From the NCBI RefSeq assembly GCF_014202215.1, contig NZ_JACHGB010000007.1, forward strand, positions 1-64,000: 64,000 bases of DNA. Reading direction: 5' to 3'. Every line of letters starts with the position of its first letter. Position 1 is the first letter of the stretch. Positions 1-8,553 of this stretch are shown here, one piece after another. The stretch is from Quisquiliibacterium transsilvanicum (GTDB lineage: Bacteria; Pseudomonadota; Gammaproteobacteria; Burkholderiales; Burkholderiaceae_E). Made by a program: the position numbers and the translations under genes. The notes under the pieces are model-generated. The model saw nothing but the letters and a program-made list of their open reading frames with translations, had not been told where the DNA came from and did no database searches.

Positions 1-92
1 ACCACCCCTTCCCATCCCGAACAGGACCGTGAAACGCCTCTGCGCCGATGATAGTGAGCAGCTCGCTCGTGAAAGTAGGTCATCGTCAGGCA
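1..92 (+). rRNA. rrf: 5S ribosomal RNA, 3' part (window starts inside the gene)
   Basis: The first 92 bases match the 3' three quarters of a proteobacterial 5S rRNA. The conserved strings CCCATCCCGAACAGG and TGCGCCGATGATAGTG are present, and the helix that ends in GTAGGTCATCGTCAGG follows. The 5' end lies outside the window, so this is the tail of an rRNA operon transcribed to the right. The 3' end is placed where the closing acceptor-like helix should finish. Confidence 0.93.
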
Positions 93-102
93 AATTTATG
101 CA

Positions 103-136
103 AGACAAAAGGCCAGCGAAAGCTGGCCTTTTGTCT
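103..136. terminator. Strong bidirectional intrinsic terminator after 5S rRNA
   Basis: A perfect 15-bp inverted repeat (103-117 with 122-136) closes on a GAAA tetraloop. The outer stem carries AAAA on one arm and TTTT on the other, so a U-rich tail follows the hairpin on either strand. It sits between the 5S gene and the end of the minus-strand ABC operon and probably stops transcription from both sides. Confidence 0.85.
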
Positions 137-177
137 TTGTGGCGCGCGATGCAGGCGGCCGTTTCGTGGCAGCTGCA

Positions 178-1290
178 TCAGGCCCACTCCACCCGTTTCT
201 CCGCCACAGCGTGGCAGGCGACTGATCCGTACGGGTCGGCTTCGAGCTGCGGGCGCTCGGTGAGGCATCGCTCATCGGCGTAAGGGCAGCGCGGATGGAA
301 CGCGCATCCGCTCGGCGGTGTCAGCGGGTTGGGCACTTCGCCTGCGACCGGCGTGCGGGCTCTGCCGCTCATCTCGAGGTCCGGAATGGCGTCGAGGAGC
401 AAGCGGGTGTAGGGATGGCGCGGGCGGCCGAAGAGGTGCTCGCGCGTCGAGATCTCGACGATTCGGCCCAGGTACATGACCCCGACTCTGTCGCTCACGT
501 GGTGGACGACCGCCAAGTTGTGCGAAATGAAGAGGTAGGTGAGGCCGTGGCGCGCCTGCAGGTCGCGCATCAGGTTCAGGACCTGTGCCTGGACTGACAC
601 GTCCAGTGCGGACGTGGGCTCATCACAGACGAGGAATTCTGGTTCGGATGCCAACGCTCGAGCGATCGAGATGCGCTGGCGCTGCCCGCCGGAGAACTGG
701 TGCGGGTACTTGGTCGCGTCGGCGGGGGATAGGCCGACCAGTTGCAGCAGTTCGGCGACGCGCTCGAGCCTCTCGCGCCTAGTGCGCAGCAGGCGGCGCA
801 TTCGGAGCGCCTCCGCGACGATCTCCGCTATCGTCCAGCGCGGATTGAGACTCGCGTAGGGATCCTGGAAGATCATCTGCACGCGCGCGGGTGCCGGTGC
901 CCCATGCGGTGCGGCCTGCATCTCGGCGAGTTCCTTGCCTCGGTACAGGACGCGTCCGCGGGTGGGGCGGTACAGGCCCACCAGCATGCGGGCAACGGTG
1001 GACTTGCCGCAGCCGGATTCGCCGACGAGGGCGAGCGTTTCGCGCTTGCGAATGTCGAATGAGACGTCATCGACCGCATGGATCAGTTGGCGCGAGCGGC
1101 CTTCGAGAACGCGATTGAGCCAGGGGGCGGAGACATCGAAGCTCTTCGTAAGCCCTTCGGCGCGGACGAGCGGCAGGTTGTCGGTAGCTGCCGCGCGGGC
1201 GGAACCGTTCTTACTCATCGCCGCGCACGCTCTCATCGCCGCGCTCTCGTTCATCGCCGTGCTCTCGTTCATTGAGGCCTTCTCGTTCAT
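178..1290 (-). CDS. Oligopeptide/dipeptide ABC transporter ATP-binding protein (DppF/OppF-like)
   Basis: About 370 residues. This is the second ATPase of a peptide-type ABC importer, which powers uptake on the cytoplasmic face of the inner membrane. Visible are Walker A GESGCGKST near residue 90, signature FSGGQRQR near 198, Walker B ending in CDEP near 220, and the C-terminal oligopeptide-transporter extension with CAFHPRCPYADERC. I chose 1290 because its ATG overlaps the stop of the upstream ATPase as ATGA. Four more in-frame ATGs follow every 18 bp (1272, 1254, 1236, 1218) in a tandem repeat, so the true start is uncertain within 72 bases. The conserved domain begins about 35 residues in. 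It is the last gene of the operon. Confidence 0.9.
   Translation of the reverse strand: MNEKASMNESTAMNESAAMRACAAMSKNGSARAAATDNLPLVRAEGLTKSFDVSAPWLNRVLEGRSRQLIHAVDDVSFDIRKRETLALVGESGCGKSTVARMLVGLYRPTRGRVLYRGKELAEMQAAPHGAPAPARVQMIFQDPYASLNPRWTIAEIVAEALRMRRLLRTRRERLERVAELLQLVGLSPADATKYPHQFSGGQRQRISIARALASEPEFLVCDEPTSALDVSVQAQVLNLMRDLQARHGLTYLFISHNLAVVHHVSDRVGVMYLGRIVEISTREHLFGRPRHPYTRLLLDAIPDLEMSGRARTPVAGEVPNPLTPPSGCAFHPRCPYADERCLTERPQLEADPYGSVACHAVAEKRVEWA
1219..1290 (-). repeat. Tandem 18-bp repeat, four units, each starting with ATG, at the dppF start
   Basis: Read on the minus strand, four imperfect 18-base units follow one another, each beginning ATGA; three begin ATGAACGAGA. A fifth ATG follows at 1218. 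They encode M-N-E-x-x-x repeats ahead of the ATPase domain and give five in-frame candidate start codons. Confidence 0.85.
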
Positions 1291-2393
1291 CGCCGTGCCC
1301 CGGTGTCCGCGCTTGCGGATGCGTGCAGCCAGCACGCTGCCTGCGAGGATCCGGCGGCCATCAGGGGCGGGCGCTCGCTTCGGCAGATCGGCATCGCCTC
1401 AGGGCAGCGCGGATTGAACGCGCAGCCCGATGGGATGGCGTCGAGCCGGGGCATCGAGCCGTCGATCTGCGCGAGCCGCTCTCGTGTCTCGCCAAGAGTG
1501 GGGATCGAACCCATCAGGCCGACGGTGTAGGGGTGCTGGGGGCGGTGGATGACCTCGGTGACCGGGCCGAGCTCGGCGATGCGCCCCGCGTACATGACGG
1601 CGACCCGGTCGGCCGTCTCGGCGATCACGCCCATGTCGTGGGTGACCAGCATCACCGCGGTGCCATGCCGGTGGCAGAGGTCGCGCAGCAGGGCGATGAT
1701 CTGCGCCTGGATCGATACGTCGAGCGCGGTGGTGGGTTCGTCGGCGATGAGCAGCTTCGGTTCTGCTGCGAGCGCGAGTGCGATCACGACGCGCTGGCGC
1801 ATTCCGCCTGAGAACTGGTGGGGGTAGTGGTCGATTCGCTCGTCCGGTGCGGGGATCCCGGTCGAGCGCAGCAGCTCGATCGCGCGTTCACGGGCGCTGC
1901 TCCTGCCAAGGTTCAGGTGTGCCTGGATGGTCTCGATCAGCTGCCGTCCGACGGTGTAGAGCGGATTCAGCGAGGTGAGCGGATCCTGGAATATGGCGCC
2001 GATTTCGCGGCCGCGCACCTTGCGCATCTCGCCGGGAGGGAGATTGTCTATTCGTAGACCCTGCAGCCTGATCTCGCCCGCCGCGATGCGCCCGGGCGGC
2101 TCGAGCAGTCCGATGATCGCGGCGCCGGTGAGGGATTTGCCGGCGCCCGATTCGCCCACCACACCGAGCACTTCTCCGGGCGCGATCGTGAAGGAGATTC
2201 CGTCCAGCGCCGTGAGGGTGCCGCGGCGATTGGGAAACTCCACCCGAAGATCGATGACCTCCAGCAAGGGGCGCCCACCGTGCGCTGGCGCCGGTGTGCC
2301 GCTGGTCGCGTTGTCAGGCACGGGCGTCGACAGTTGCCCGCTCTCGTTGCCGGGCGTGGACGTGGACGTCGGGTTGTTCCGGTCGATGCTCAT
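1287..2393 (-). CDS. Oligopeptide/dipeptide ABC transporter ATP-binding protein (DppD/OppD-like)
   Basis: About 368 residues; first ATPase of the peptide importer. Walker A GESGAGKS lies near residue 80, the signature FSGGMRQR near 173 and Walker B IADEP near 198. The C-terminal CAFNPRCPEAMPIC segment is typical of the Opp/Dpp ATPases. The start at 2393 is two bases after the stop of the permease gene; a longer frame exists but would run into that gene. The first 40 residues are rich in Ser, Thr, Pro and Asn and look unstructured. It is followed directly by the second ATPase, as in dppDF pairs. Confidence 0.92.
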   Translation of the reverse strand: MSIDRNNPTSTSTPGNESGQLSTPVPDNATSGTPAPAHGGRPLLEVIDLRVEFPNRRGTLTALDGISFTIAPGEVLGVVGESGAGKSLTGAAIIGLLEPPGRIAAGEIRLQGLRIDNLPPGEMRKVRGREIGAIFQDPLTSLNPLYTVGRQLIETIQAHLNLGRSSARERAIELLRSTGIPAPDERIDHYPHQFSGGMRQRVVIALALAAEPKLLIADEPTTALDVSIQAQIIALLRDLCHRHGTAVMLVTHDMGVIAETADRVAVMYAGRIAELGPVTEVIHRPQHPYTVGLMGSIPTLGETRERLAQIDGSMPRLDAIPSGCAFNPRCPEAMPICRSERPPLMAAGSSQAACWLHASASADTGARR

Positions 2394-2395
2394 GG

Positions 2396-3310
2396 TCAGC
2401 GCAGCTTGGGGTTGAGCGCGTCGCGCAGCCAGTCGCCGAGCAGGTTCACCGACATGCACAGGAGCACGAGGGCGAGTCCGGGGAATACAACGAGCCACCA
2501 CTCCCCGGAGTAGAGGAAGTTGTTGCCGGTGTTGATCATCGTTCCGAGCGAGGGCGAGGTGGGCGGGACGCCCACGCCGAGGAAGGACAAGGTCGCCTCG
2601 GTGATGATCGCGGTGGCGACGTTGATGGTGCCGATCACGAGGACGGGGCCGAGTGCGTTCGGCAGCACGTGGGTGGCCATGATCCGCAGCGGGGACACGC
2701 CGATGACGCGGGCGGCCTGCACGTACTCGCGATTCTTCTCGACCATCGTCGAGCCGCGGACCGTCCGCGCGTACTGGACCCAGTTGGCGAGTCCGATCGA
2801 ACCGACGAGCACCATCAGGCTGAGGGTGTCGCTGTGCGCGTCGCGCGGCAGCATGGCGCGCGCGGCGCCGTCGATCAGCAGGGCGATCAGGATCGCCGGG
2901 AAGGAGAGCTGGACGTCTGCCACCCGCATGATGAAGGCGTCGAGCCTGCCGCCGACGTAACCGGACAGCAGACCGAGGCTGACGCCCAGCACCAGGGCCA
3001 GAAGCACCGACGCGACGCCCACAGCCAGCGAGATCCTCGATCCGTACAGGATGGTGGAGAGGACGTCGCGGCCCTGGTCGTCGGTGCCGAGCGGATACGC
3101 GATGCGTCCTTCGGCGCTCCAGGCGGGCGGCAGCAGCGAGTCGTTGAGGTCCAGCGAGGCGAGCTCGAACGGCTGGTGCGGTGCGACCCAGGGCGCGAAC
3201 ACCGCGCCGAACACCAGGATCGCGGTGACCAGGGCCGCGGCGATCGCTACGGGGCTGGTGCGGAAGCTGAACCAGAGATCGCTGTCGCGCAGGCGGGCGA
3301 GTGCGCTCAT
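2396..3310 (-). CDS. Peptide ABC transporter permease (DppC/OppC-like)
   Basis: 304 residues. An inner-membrane permease of the BPD_transp_1 type with the N-terminal OppC segment (SPVAIAAALVTAILVFGAVFAPW) as first membrane helix and further helices in the C-terminal two thirds. The DppC-type sequence GTDDQGRDVLSTILYGSR lies near residue 76, and the EAA loop that docks the ATPases is seen around EYVQAARVIGVSP. It should pair with the DppB-like permease encoded at 6186-7169 to form the transmembrane channel. Gap to the binding-protein gene upstream is 19 bases; the downstream ATPase starts two bases after the stop. Confidence 0.92.
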   Translation of the reverse strand: MSALARLRDSDLWFSFRTSPVAIAAALVTAILVFGAVFAPWVAPHQPFELASLDLNDSLLPPAWSAEGRIAYPLGTDDQGRDVLSTILYGSRISLAVGVASVLLALVLGVSLGLLSGYVGGRLDAFIMRVADVQLSFPAILIALLIDGAARAMLPRDAHSDTLSLMVLVGSIGLANWVQYARTVRGSTMVEKNREYVQAARVIGVSPLRIMATHVLPNALGPVLVIGTINVATAIITEATLSFLGVGVPPTSPSLGTMINTGNNFLYSGEWWLVVFPGLALVLLCMSVNLLGDWLRDALNPKLR

Positions 3311-3329
3311 CGGCGTGACGGCGCGCCGT

Positions 3330-4907
3330 TCACATGCCCCCCCACTTGTAGTGATGATAGTTGTCCGACATCTGCACCACCCTGACGTTCTTCTGCATTC
3401 CCCAGGCCAATGCCTGCTGGTGGAGCGGGATGTGGCCGATGTCGTCCTGGTGGATCCTGAAGGCCTCGGCGATCATCGCGCCGCGTTTCTTCTGGTCGGT
3501 CTCGGAAGCGATCCTGTCGGTGAGCTCGTCGAGCTTCGGGTTGCTGTAGTTGCCCAGGTTGAATTGCCCGCGTCCGCTCGCGCCCGGTGTGGCCATCAGC
3601 GCGTTGAGCGGGTTATGCGAGTCGTAGGTCCCGGGGGTCCAGCCGAGCATGTAGAACGAGGTGTTGCGCGAGAGGATCTTCGGGAAGTAGGTGGCCTTCG
3701 ATTCCGCCTCGAGATTGATCTTCACGCCGACGCGCGCGAGCATCCCTGCGACCGCCTGGCAGATTTCGCCGTCGTTGACGTAACGGTCGTTCGGGCAGTT
3801 CAGCTTCACTTCGAAGCCGTTCGGATAGCCCGCCTCCGCGAGCAGCTTCTTCGATGCTTCCGGATCGTAGGGCAGGCGCTTGTCCAGTTCGGCCACGTAG
3901 CCGCGGATGCCCGGCGCCACCATCAGCCCGGTAGGCGTGGCGGCGCCGCGCATGATCCGCGTGCGGATCGCTTCCATGTCGATCGCCTGGTAGAAGGCCT
4001 GGCGAACGCGCTTGTCCTTGAAGGGGTTCTTGCCCTTGACGCTCGAGTAGAGGAGTTCGTCGCGGGACTGGTCCATGCCGAGGAAGATGGTGCGCAGCTC
4101 CGGCCCCTGGAGCACTTCGATCGCCGGGTTGCGCTTGAGCCGCGCGACGTCCTGCACCGGCACCGGCTGCATCATGTCGACTTCGCCCGATGCGAGCGCG
4201 GCGACGCGGGTGGCGTCGTTGCCGATCGGCGTGTAGACGACCTCTTCGAAGTTGCCTTCGATCTTTCCCCAGTAGCCGAAGTTGCGCACGAGCACGGTGC
4301 GCACGCCGGGGTCGCGCGACTTCAGCCTGAACGGGCCGGTGCCGTTGGCGCGGAACGAGGCCGCGTTCTCGATGCCCTTGCGCTTGTCCACCGGGCGCTC
4401 GGCGCTGTTCTCGGTGCACCACTTGCGGCTCATCACGTATACCGACGACAGCACGTCCGGCAGGATGGGGAAGGGGGTCTGCGTGATCACGTCGACCGTG
4501 TGGTCGTCGATCCGCTTCACCTCCTTGATCGTGTTCGTGTACGAGCGCATGTCGGAGCCTTCGCTCGCGGCGCGCTGCAGCGTGAACACGACGTCGTCGG
4601 CGGTGAAGGGCGTGTTGTCGTGGAAGCTGACGTTGCGCCGCAGCTCGAAGCGCCAGGTGGTCGGGTTCACCTGGCTCCACGAGGTGGCCAGCGCTGGCGT
4701 GAGTCCGAGCTTCTTGTCGCGCCCGACCAGCGGCTCGTACACGTTGCCGGTGAACGAGAGCTGCACCGATTCGTTCAGCGAGTGCGGATCCATCGACAGG
4801 GCATCGCCCTGGTCCGCGACGCGGAAGGTCTTCGCGTGCGCGGCGCCGGTGGCGAGCGCCGCAGCGGTGGCCAGCGCAATCGTGAGTCGTCGCAGTCTGC
4901 CGTTCAT
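3330..4907 (-). CDS. ABC transporter periplasmic substrate-binding protein, family 5
   Basis: 525 residues. A family 5 extracellular solute-binding protein (SBP_bac_5; relatives bind dipeptides, oligopeptides, nickel or glutathione). A clear Sec signal peptide ends in GAAHA near residue 25, and mature sequence begins KTFRVADQGDALSMDPH. The DppA-like core follows, with YEPLVGRDKK, ATSWSQVNPTTWRFELR and VFHDNTPF-type segments. It delivers substrate to the permeases encoded on both sides. Because two M20 amidohydrolases share the operon, the ligand may be a peptide or an N-acyl/amide conjugate of an amino acid; the exact substrate cannot be read from sequence. Confidence 0.92.
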   Translation of the reverse strand: MNGRLRRLTIALATAAALATGAAHAKTFRVADQGDALSMDPHSLNESVQLSFTGNVYEPLVGRDKKLGLTPALATSWSQVNPTTWRFELRRNVSFHDNTPFTADDVVFTLQRAASEGSDMRSYTNTIKEVKRIDDHTVDVITQTPFPILPDVLSSVYVMSRKWCTENSAERPVDKRKGIENAASFRANGTGPFRLKSRDPGVRTVLVRNFGYWGKIEGNFEEVVYTPIGNDATRVAALASGEVDMMQPVPVQDVARLKRNPAIEVLQGPELRTIFLGMDQSRDELLYSSVKGKNPFKDKRVRQAFYQAIDMEAIRTRIMRGAATPTGLMVAPGIRGYVAELDKRLPYDPEASKKLLAEAGYPNGFEVKLNCPNDRYVNDGEICQAVAGMLARVGVKINLEAESKATYFPKILSRNTSFYMLGWTPGTYDSHNPLNALMATPGASGRGQFNLGNYSNPKLDELTDRIASETDQKKRGAMIAEAFRIHQDDIGHIPLHQQALAWGMQKNVRVVQMSDNYHHYKWGGM

Positions 4908-4942
4908 CTCGGGCTCCTCGGTGGTGTGCGCCTCTGTAAGGC

Positions 4943-6160
4943 TCAGGCGGGCAGCGGCATGCCGCGCTCGATCAGCCGCACGAAGAGCGCAGCGCCGAGC
5001 GGCAGGATGCCGTCATTGAAGTCATAACACGCGTTGTGCAGGAAGCACCCGCCGGTACCAGTGCCCTGGCCGATCCGGAAATAGGCGCCGGGCCGCTTCT
5101 GCAGCATGAAGGCGAAGTCCTCCGAGCCCATGCTCGGCTCCAGGTCGCGGACCAGCTTGTGCGCGCCGACCAGTTCCTCCGCGACCCGCTGTGCGAACAG
5201 CGCCTCGTCGCGCGAGTTGATCGTGGCGGGGTAGATGCGCTCGTACTGGACGGTGGCGCGCGCGCCGAAGCCTTCGGCGATGGAAGTGCACAGGCGGCTC
5301 AGGTTCTGCTCGACCATGTCCTGGGTGTCCCGCCGGAAGGTGCGCACCGTGCCGACGATGCGCGCCTCGCGCGGGATCACGCTCATGGCCCCGGAGTTGC
5401 CGGCCTCGATCGAGCACAGGCTGACGACCGCCGAATCGATCGGACTCACGTTGCGCGACACGATGCTCTGCGCTGCGGTGATGATGTGCGCCGCGACCAG
5501 CACGGGGTCGATCGCGAGGTAGGCGTGCGCGCCGTGGCCGCCCTTGCCTTCCACCGTGATCGTCACGCGGTCGGCGGCGGCCATCATCGGGCCGGGGCGC
5601 ACTGCGAGCGTACCGGGGGGCAGGGCAGGCCAGTTGTGCATCGCGTACACCGCATCGCAGGGGAAGCGTTCGAAGAGGCCGTCGTCGATCATCGCCTGAG
5701 CGCCGCCGAAGCCTTCCTCGCCAGGCTGGAAGATCAGGTGGGCCACGCCGTCGAAATTGCGGGTGATCGCGAGCTGTCGCGCTGCGCCCAGCAGCATCGT
5801 GGTGTGGCCGTCGTGCCCGCAGCCGTGCATCAGCCCTGGCCGCTGCGAGCGGTGCTCGAAGTCGTTCTCCTCGTGCATCGGCAGCGCGTCCATGTCGGCG
5901 CGCAGGCCGATCCGGCGCCCGGAGTCGTCCCGCCGGCCGCGGATCACTGCCACCAGCCCGGTGCGGCCGACGCCGCGGTGGATCTCGCCGACCCCGTAGC
6001 GCTGCAGCTCCGCGGCGACCAGGTCGCCGGTGAAGTGCTCCTCGAAGCCGAGCTCGGGATTGCGGTGCAGCCGCCGGCGGATCGTGGTCAGCTCGTCGTG
6101 CCAGGCACGGATCGACGCGATTGCCGGGTGCTGTCCCAGGTAGGACTCGGGGGCGTTCAT
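4943..6160 (-). CDS. M20 family metallo-amidohydrolase (hippurate/N-acyl-amino-acid hydrolase-like), copy 2
   Basis: 405 residues. A zinc amidohydrolase of the M20D group (hippurate hydrolase, indole-acetyl-amino-acid hydrolase, N-acetyl-diaminopimelate deacetylase). Metal-site motifs are present: RADMDALP, GCGHDGH at residues 113-119, the catalytic Glu pair in QPGEEG (148-149), and GSEDF with a following His-rich C-terminus. No signal peptide, so it acts in the cytoplasm on imported substrate. It lies between the DppB-like permease and binding-protein genes, with gaps of 25 and 35 bases. It clearly resembles the other M20 enzyme of this operon but is diverged from it. Confidence 0.9.
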   Translation of the reverse strand: MNAPESYLGQHPAIASIRAWHDELTTIRRRLHRNPELGFEEHFTGDLVAAELQRYGVGEIHRGVGRTGLVAVIRGRRDDSGRRIGLRADMDALPMHEENDFEHRSQRPGLMHGCGHDGHTTMLLGAARQLAITRNFDGVAHLIFQPGEEGFGGAQAMIDDGLFERFPCDAVYAMHNWPALPPGTLAVRPGPMMAAADRVTITVEGKGGHGAHAYLAIDPVLVAAHIITAAQSIVSRNVSPIDSAVVSLCSIEAGNSGAMSVIPREARIVGTVRTFRRDTQDMVEQNLSRLCTSIAEGFGARATVQYERIYPATINSRDEALFAQRVAEELVGAHKLVRDLEPSMGSEDFAFMLQKRPGAYFRIGQGTGTGGCFLHNACYDFNDGILPLGAALFVRLIERGMPLPA

Positions 6161-6185
6161 CTGCGGCTGTCCTGCGGGGAAGGGC

Positions 6186-7169
6186 CTAGTGGGAGCTGCT
6201 TGCGCGATCGATGCGCAGCCTGGGGTCGACCGCGAAGTACAGCAGGTCGACGGCGAGGTTGATCACGACGAACACCAGCGCGATCAGGCACAGGTAGGCC
6301 GCCATGATGGGGATGTCGGCGCTCTGCACCGCCTGGATGAAGAGCAGGCCCATGCCGGGCCACTGGAACACGGTCTCGGTGATGATCGAGAACGCGATGA
6401 TCGAGCCCAGCTGCAGGCCCGCGATGGTGATCACCGGGACCAGCGTGTTGCGCAGCGCGTGGCCGAAGTGGATCGTCCGGTCCGGCAGGCCGCGCGCCCG
6501 TGCGAAGCGGATGTAGTCGGTGCGCAGCACCTCGAGCATCTCTGAGCGCACCAGCCGCATGATCAGCGTCAGCTGGAACAGGCAAAGCGTGAACGCCGGC
6601 AGCAGCAGGTGCTTCCAGCCATCGACGGTGAGCAGGCCGGTGCTCCACCAGCCCAGCGCCACGGTGTCGCCCCGCCCGTAGGACGGCAGCCAGCCGAGCA
6701 CCACCGCGAACAGCAGGATCAGCAGGATGCCGATCAGGAAGGTGGGCAGCGAGACGCCGATCAGCGAGACCGCGAGGAACAGGTTGGCGAGCCAGCCATC
6801 GCGCTTCAACGCGGTGTAGACGCCCAGCGGGATGCCGGCCGTCAGCGCGAGCACAGCTGCTGCCAGCGACAGCTCCAGCGTGGCCGGCAGCCGCTCCTCG
6901 AGCAGCGTCGAGACCTTGCGCCCCTGCCGGTAGGAGAGACCGAATTCGCCCTGGACGGCGTTGCCGACGAAGCGGGCGAACTGGGCGTGGAAGGGCTGGT
7001 CCAGGCCGAGCTTGCTGCGCAGCTCGGCGCGCTCCTCGGGCGTGGCGTCCTGGCCGACCATCGCGAGCACCGGGTCGCCGACGTACTGGAACAGCGAGAA
7101 CGCGATGAAGGCAACCACCAGCATCACGGCAGCCGCCTGCAGGATGCGTCGCAACACGAAAGCGATCAT
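6186..7169 (-). CDS. Peptide ABC transporter permease (DppB/OppB-like)
   Basis: 327 residues. DppB-type permease with the usual N-terminal helix (MIAFVLRRILQAAAVMLVVA), the GLDQPFHAQF segment and the conserved block FLIGILLILLFAVVLGWLPS. EAA loop is seen at DYIRFARARGLP. It partners the DppC-like protein in the inner membrane. Its ATG overlaps the stop of the upstream amidohydrolase gene as ATGA, which shows tight translational coupling between an enzyme and a transporter subunit. In standard dpp operons dppB is next to dppC; here an amidohydrolase and the binding protein come between. Confidence 0.92.
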   Translation of the reverse strand: MIAFVLRRILQAAAVMLVVAFIAFSLFQYVGDPVLAMVGQDATPEERAELRSKLGLDQPFHAQFARFVGNAVQGEFGLSYRQGRKVSTLLEERLPATLELSLAAAVLALTAGIPLGVYTALKRDGWLANLFLAVSLIGVSLPTFLIGILLILLFAVVLGWLPSYGRGDTVALGWWSTGLLTVDGWKHLLLPAFTLCLFQLTLIMRLVRSEMLEVLRTDYIRFARARGLPDRTIHFGHALRNTLVPVITIAGLQLGSIIAFSIITETVFQWPGMGLLFIQAVQSADIPIMAAYLCLIALVFVVINLAVDLLYFAVDPRLRIDRASSSH

Positions 7170-8353
7170 CGGGCCAGGTATCGCTCGACCAGGCGCACCC
7201 AGAAGCTCGAGCCGATGGGCAGCAGGTCGTCGTTGAAGTCGTAGGACGGGTTGTGCAGCATGCAGGGGCCGAGCCCGTGGCCGGCCGAGCGGTGATCGCC
7301 GCTGCCGTTGCCCGCCATCAGGTAGCAGCCGGGGCGCGCCTGGAGCATGAAGGCGAAGTCCTCCGAGCCCATCGTCGGCTCGAAGTCGAGCACGTTGGCC
7401 TGGCCGACCAGTTCCTCGAGCACCTCGCGCGCGAAGGCGGTCTCCCGCTCATGATTGATGGTGGGCGGGTACTTGCGCTCGAAGCGCAGTGTGCCGGCGG
7501 CGCCGAAGGCCGGCGGCAGCCCCTCGACGATGGTGCGCATCCGGTCCTCGATCAGGTCGAGCGCCTCGCTGGTGAAGGTGCGCACCGTGCCGCTGATGAC
7601 CGCGGTGTCGGGGATCACGTTGTTCGCGTCGCCGGCGTGGATCTGGGTCACCGAGATCACTGCGGTGTCGATCGGTTTCTTGTTGCGCGTGATGATCGAC
7701 TGCAGCGCCTGCACGACGTGCGTTGCGACCAGCACCGGGTCGGTGCAGTTGTCGGGCATCGCCGCGTGGCCGCCCTTGCCGCTGACGGTGATGGTGAACT
7801 CGTTGCTGCTGGCCATCACCGGCCCGGGGCGCAGCGCGAACTGCCCCAGCTTCATGCCGGGCCAGTTGTGAACGCCGAACACCGCGTCGCACGGGGCTTT
7901 CTCGAACAGGCCGTCGTCGATCATGCGCTGCGCGCCTGCGCCGCCTTCTTCGGCCGGCTGGAAGATCAGGTGGACGGTGCCGTCGAAGTCCTGCTGCTGC
8001 GCGAGGTGGCGCGCGGCGCCCAGCAGCATCGCCGTGTGGCCGTCGTGGCCGCAGGCGTGCATCTTGCCGGGGTGGCGGGAACGGTGCTCGAACTCGTTGT
8101 GCTCCTGCAGCGGCAGCGCGTCCATGTCGGCGCGCAGCCCGAGCGACCGGGACGAGGAGCCGGCCCGGATGGTGCCGACCACGCCGGTTCCGCCCAGCCC
8201 GCGCAGCACGGGGATGCCCCACCTCGCGAGCTGCCCGGCGACCAGGTCGGAGGTGCGGTGTTCCTCGAAGCGCAGCTCGGGGTGCGCGTGGATGTCCCTG
8301 CGGATGTCGCGGATTTCGTGCTGGAACTCGATGATGCTGTCCACCAGCTTCAT
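7166..8353 (-). CDS. M20 family metallo-amidohydrolase (hippurate/N-acyl-amino-acid hydrolase-like), copy 1
   Basis: 395 residues; first gene of the seven-gene operon. M20D-type zinc amidohydrolase with RADMDALP, CGHDGH at residues 101-106, QPAEEG with the catalytic Glu pair near 135, and GSEDFAFML near the C-terminus. No signal peptide. A paralogue is encoded two genes downstream. Having two amidohydrolases of the same class suggests two related substrates, two stereoisomers, or sequential cleavage. The 200 bases upstream are shared with the divergent molybdopterin oxidoreductase gene; no clear sigma70 promoter was identified for this gene. Confidence 0.9.
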   Translation of the reverse strand: MKLVDSIIEFQHEIRDIRRDIHAHPELRFEEHRTSDLVAGQLARWGIPVLRGLGGTGVVGTIRAGSSSRSLGLRADMDALPLQEHNEFEHRSRHPGKMHACGHDGHTAMLLGAARHLAQQQDFDGTVHLIFQPAEEGGAGAQRMIDDGLFEKAPCDAVFGVHNWPGMKLGQFALRPGPVMASSNEFTITVSGKGGHAAMPDNCTDPVLVATHVVQALQSIITRNKKPIDTAVISVTQIHAGDANNVIPDTAVISGTVRTFTSEALDLIEDRMRTIVEGLPPAFGAAGTLRFERKYPPTINHERETAFAREVLEELVGQANVLDFEPTMGSEDFAFMLQARPGCYLMAGNGSGDHRSAGHGLGPCMLHNPSYDFNDDLLPIGSSFWVRLVERYLAR

Positions 8354-8553
8354 GACGGTCTGCCGGGCGTTTGCGTGGGTTTAGCTTAGCATCGGCGGCA
8401 GGATCCCGCCCGGGAATGCGAACCGTTCCACGCCGATCCGGCTGCGCGCCGCGAGCACGGTTCGCGCCCGTCGGCGGCTTGCGTTAGCCTTGCCGGAAAC
8501 TGCGGCGGCCGGGCGATCCATGCCCTGCGCACGTCGCGGTGCGGAGGATCCCG

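Noticed and set aside
3318-3329. Palindrome ACGGCGCGCCGT between the permease and binding-protein genes
   Set aside because: Short, GC-only, and probably chance in this composition; no flanking signal.
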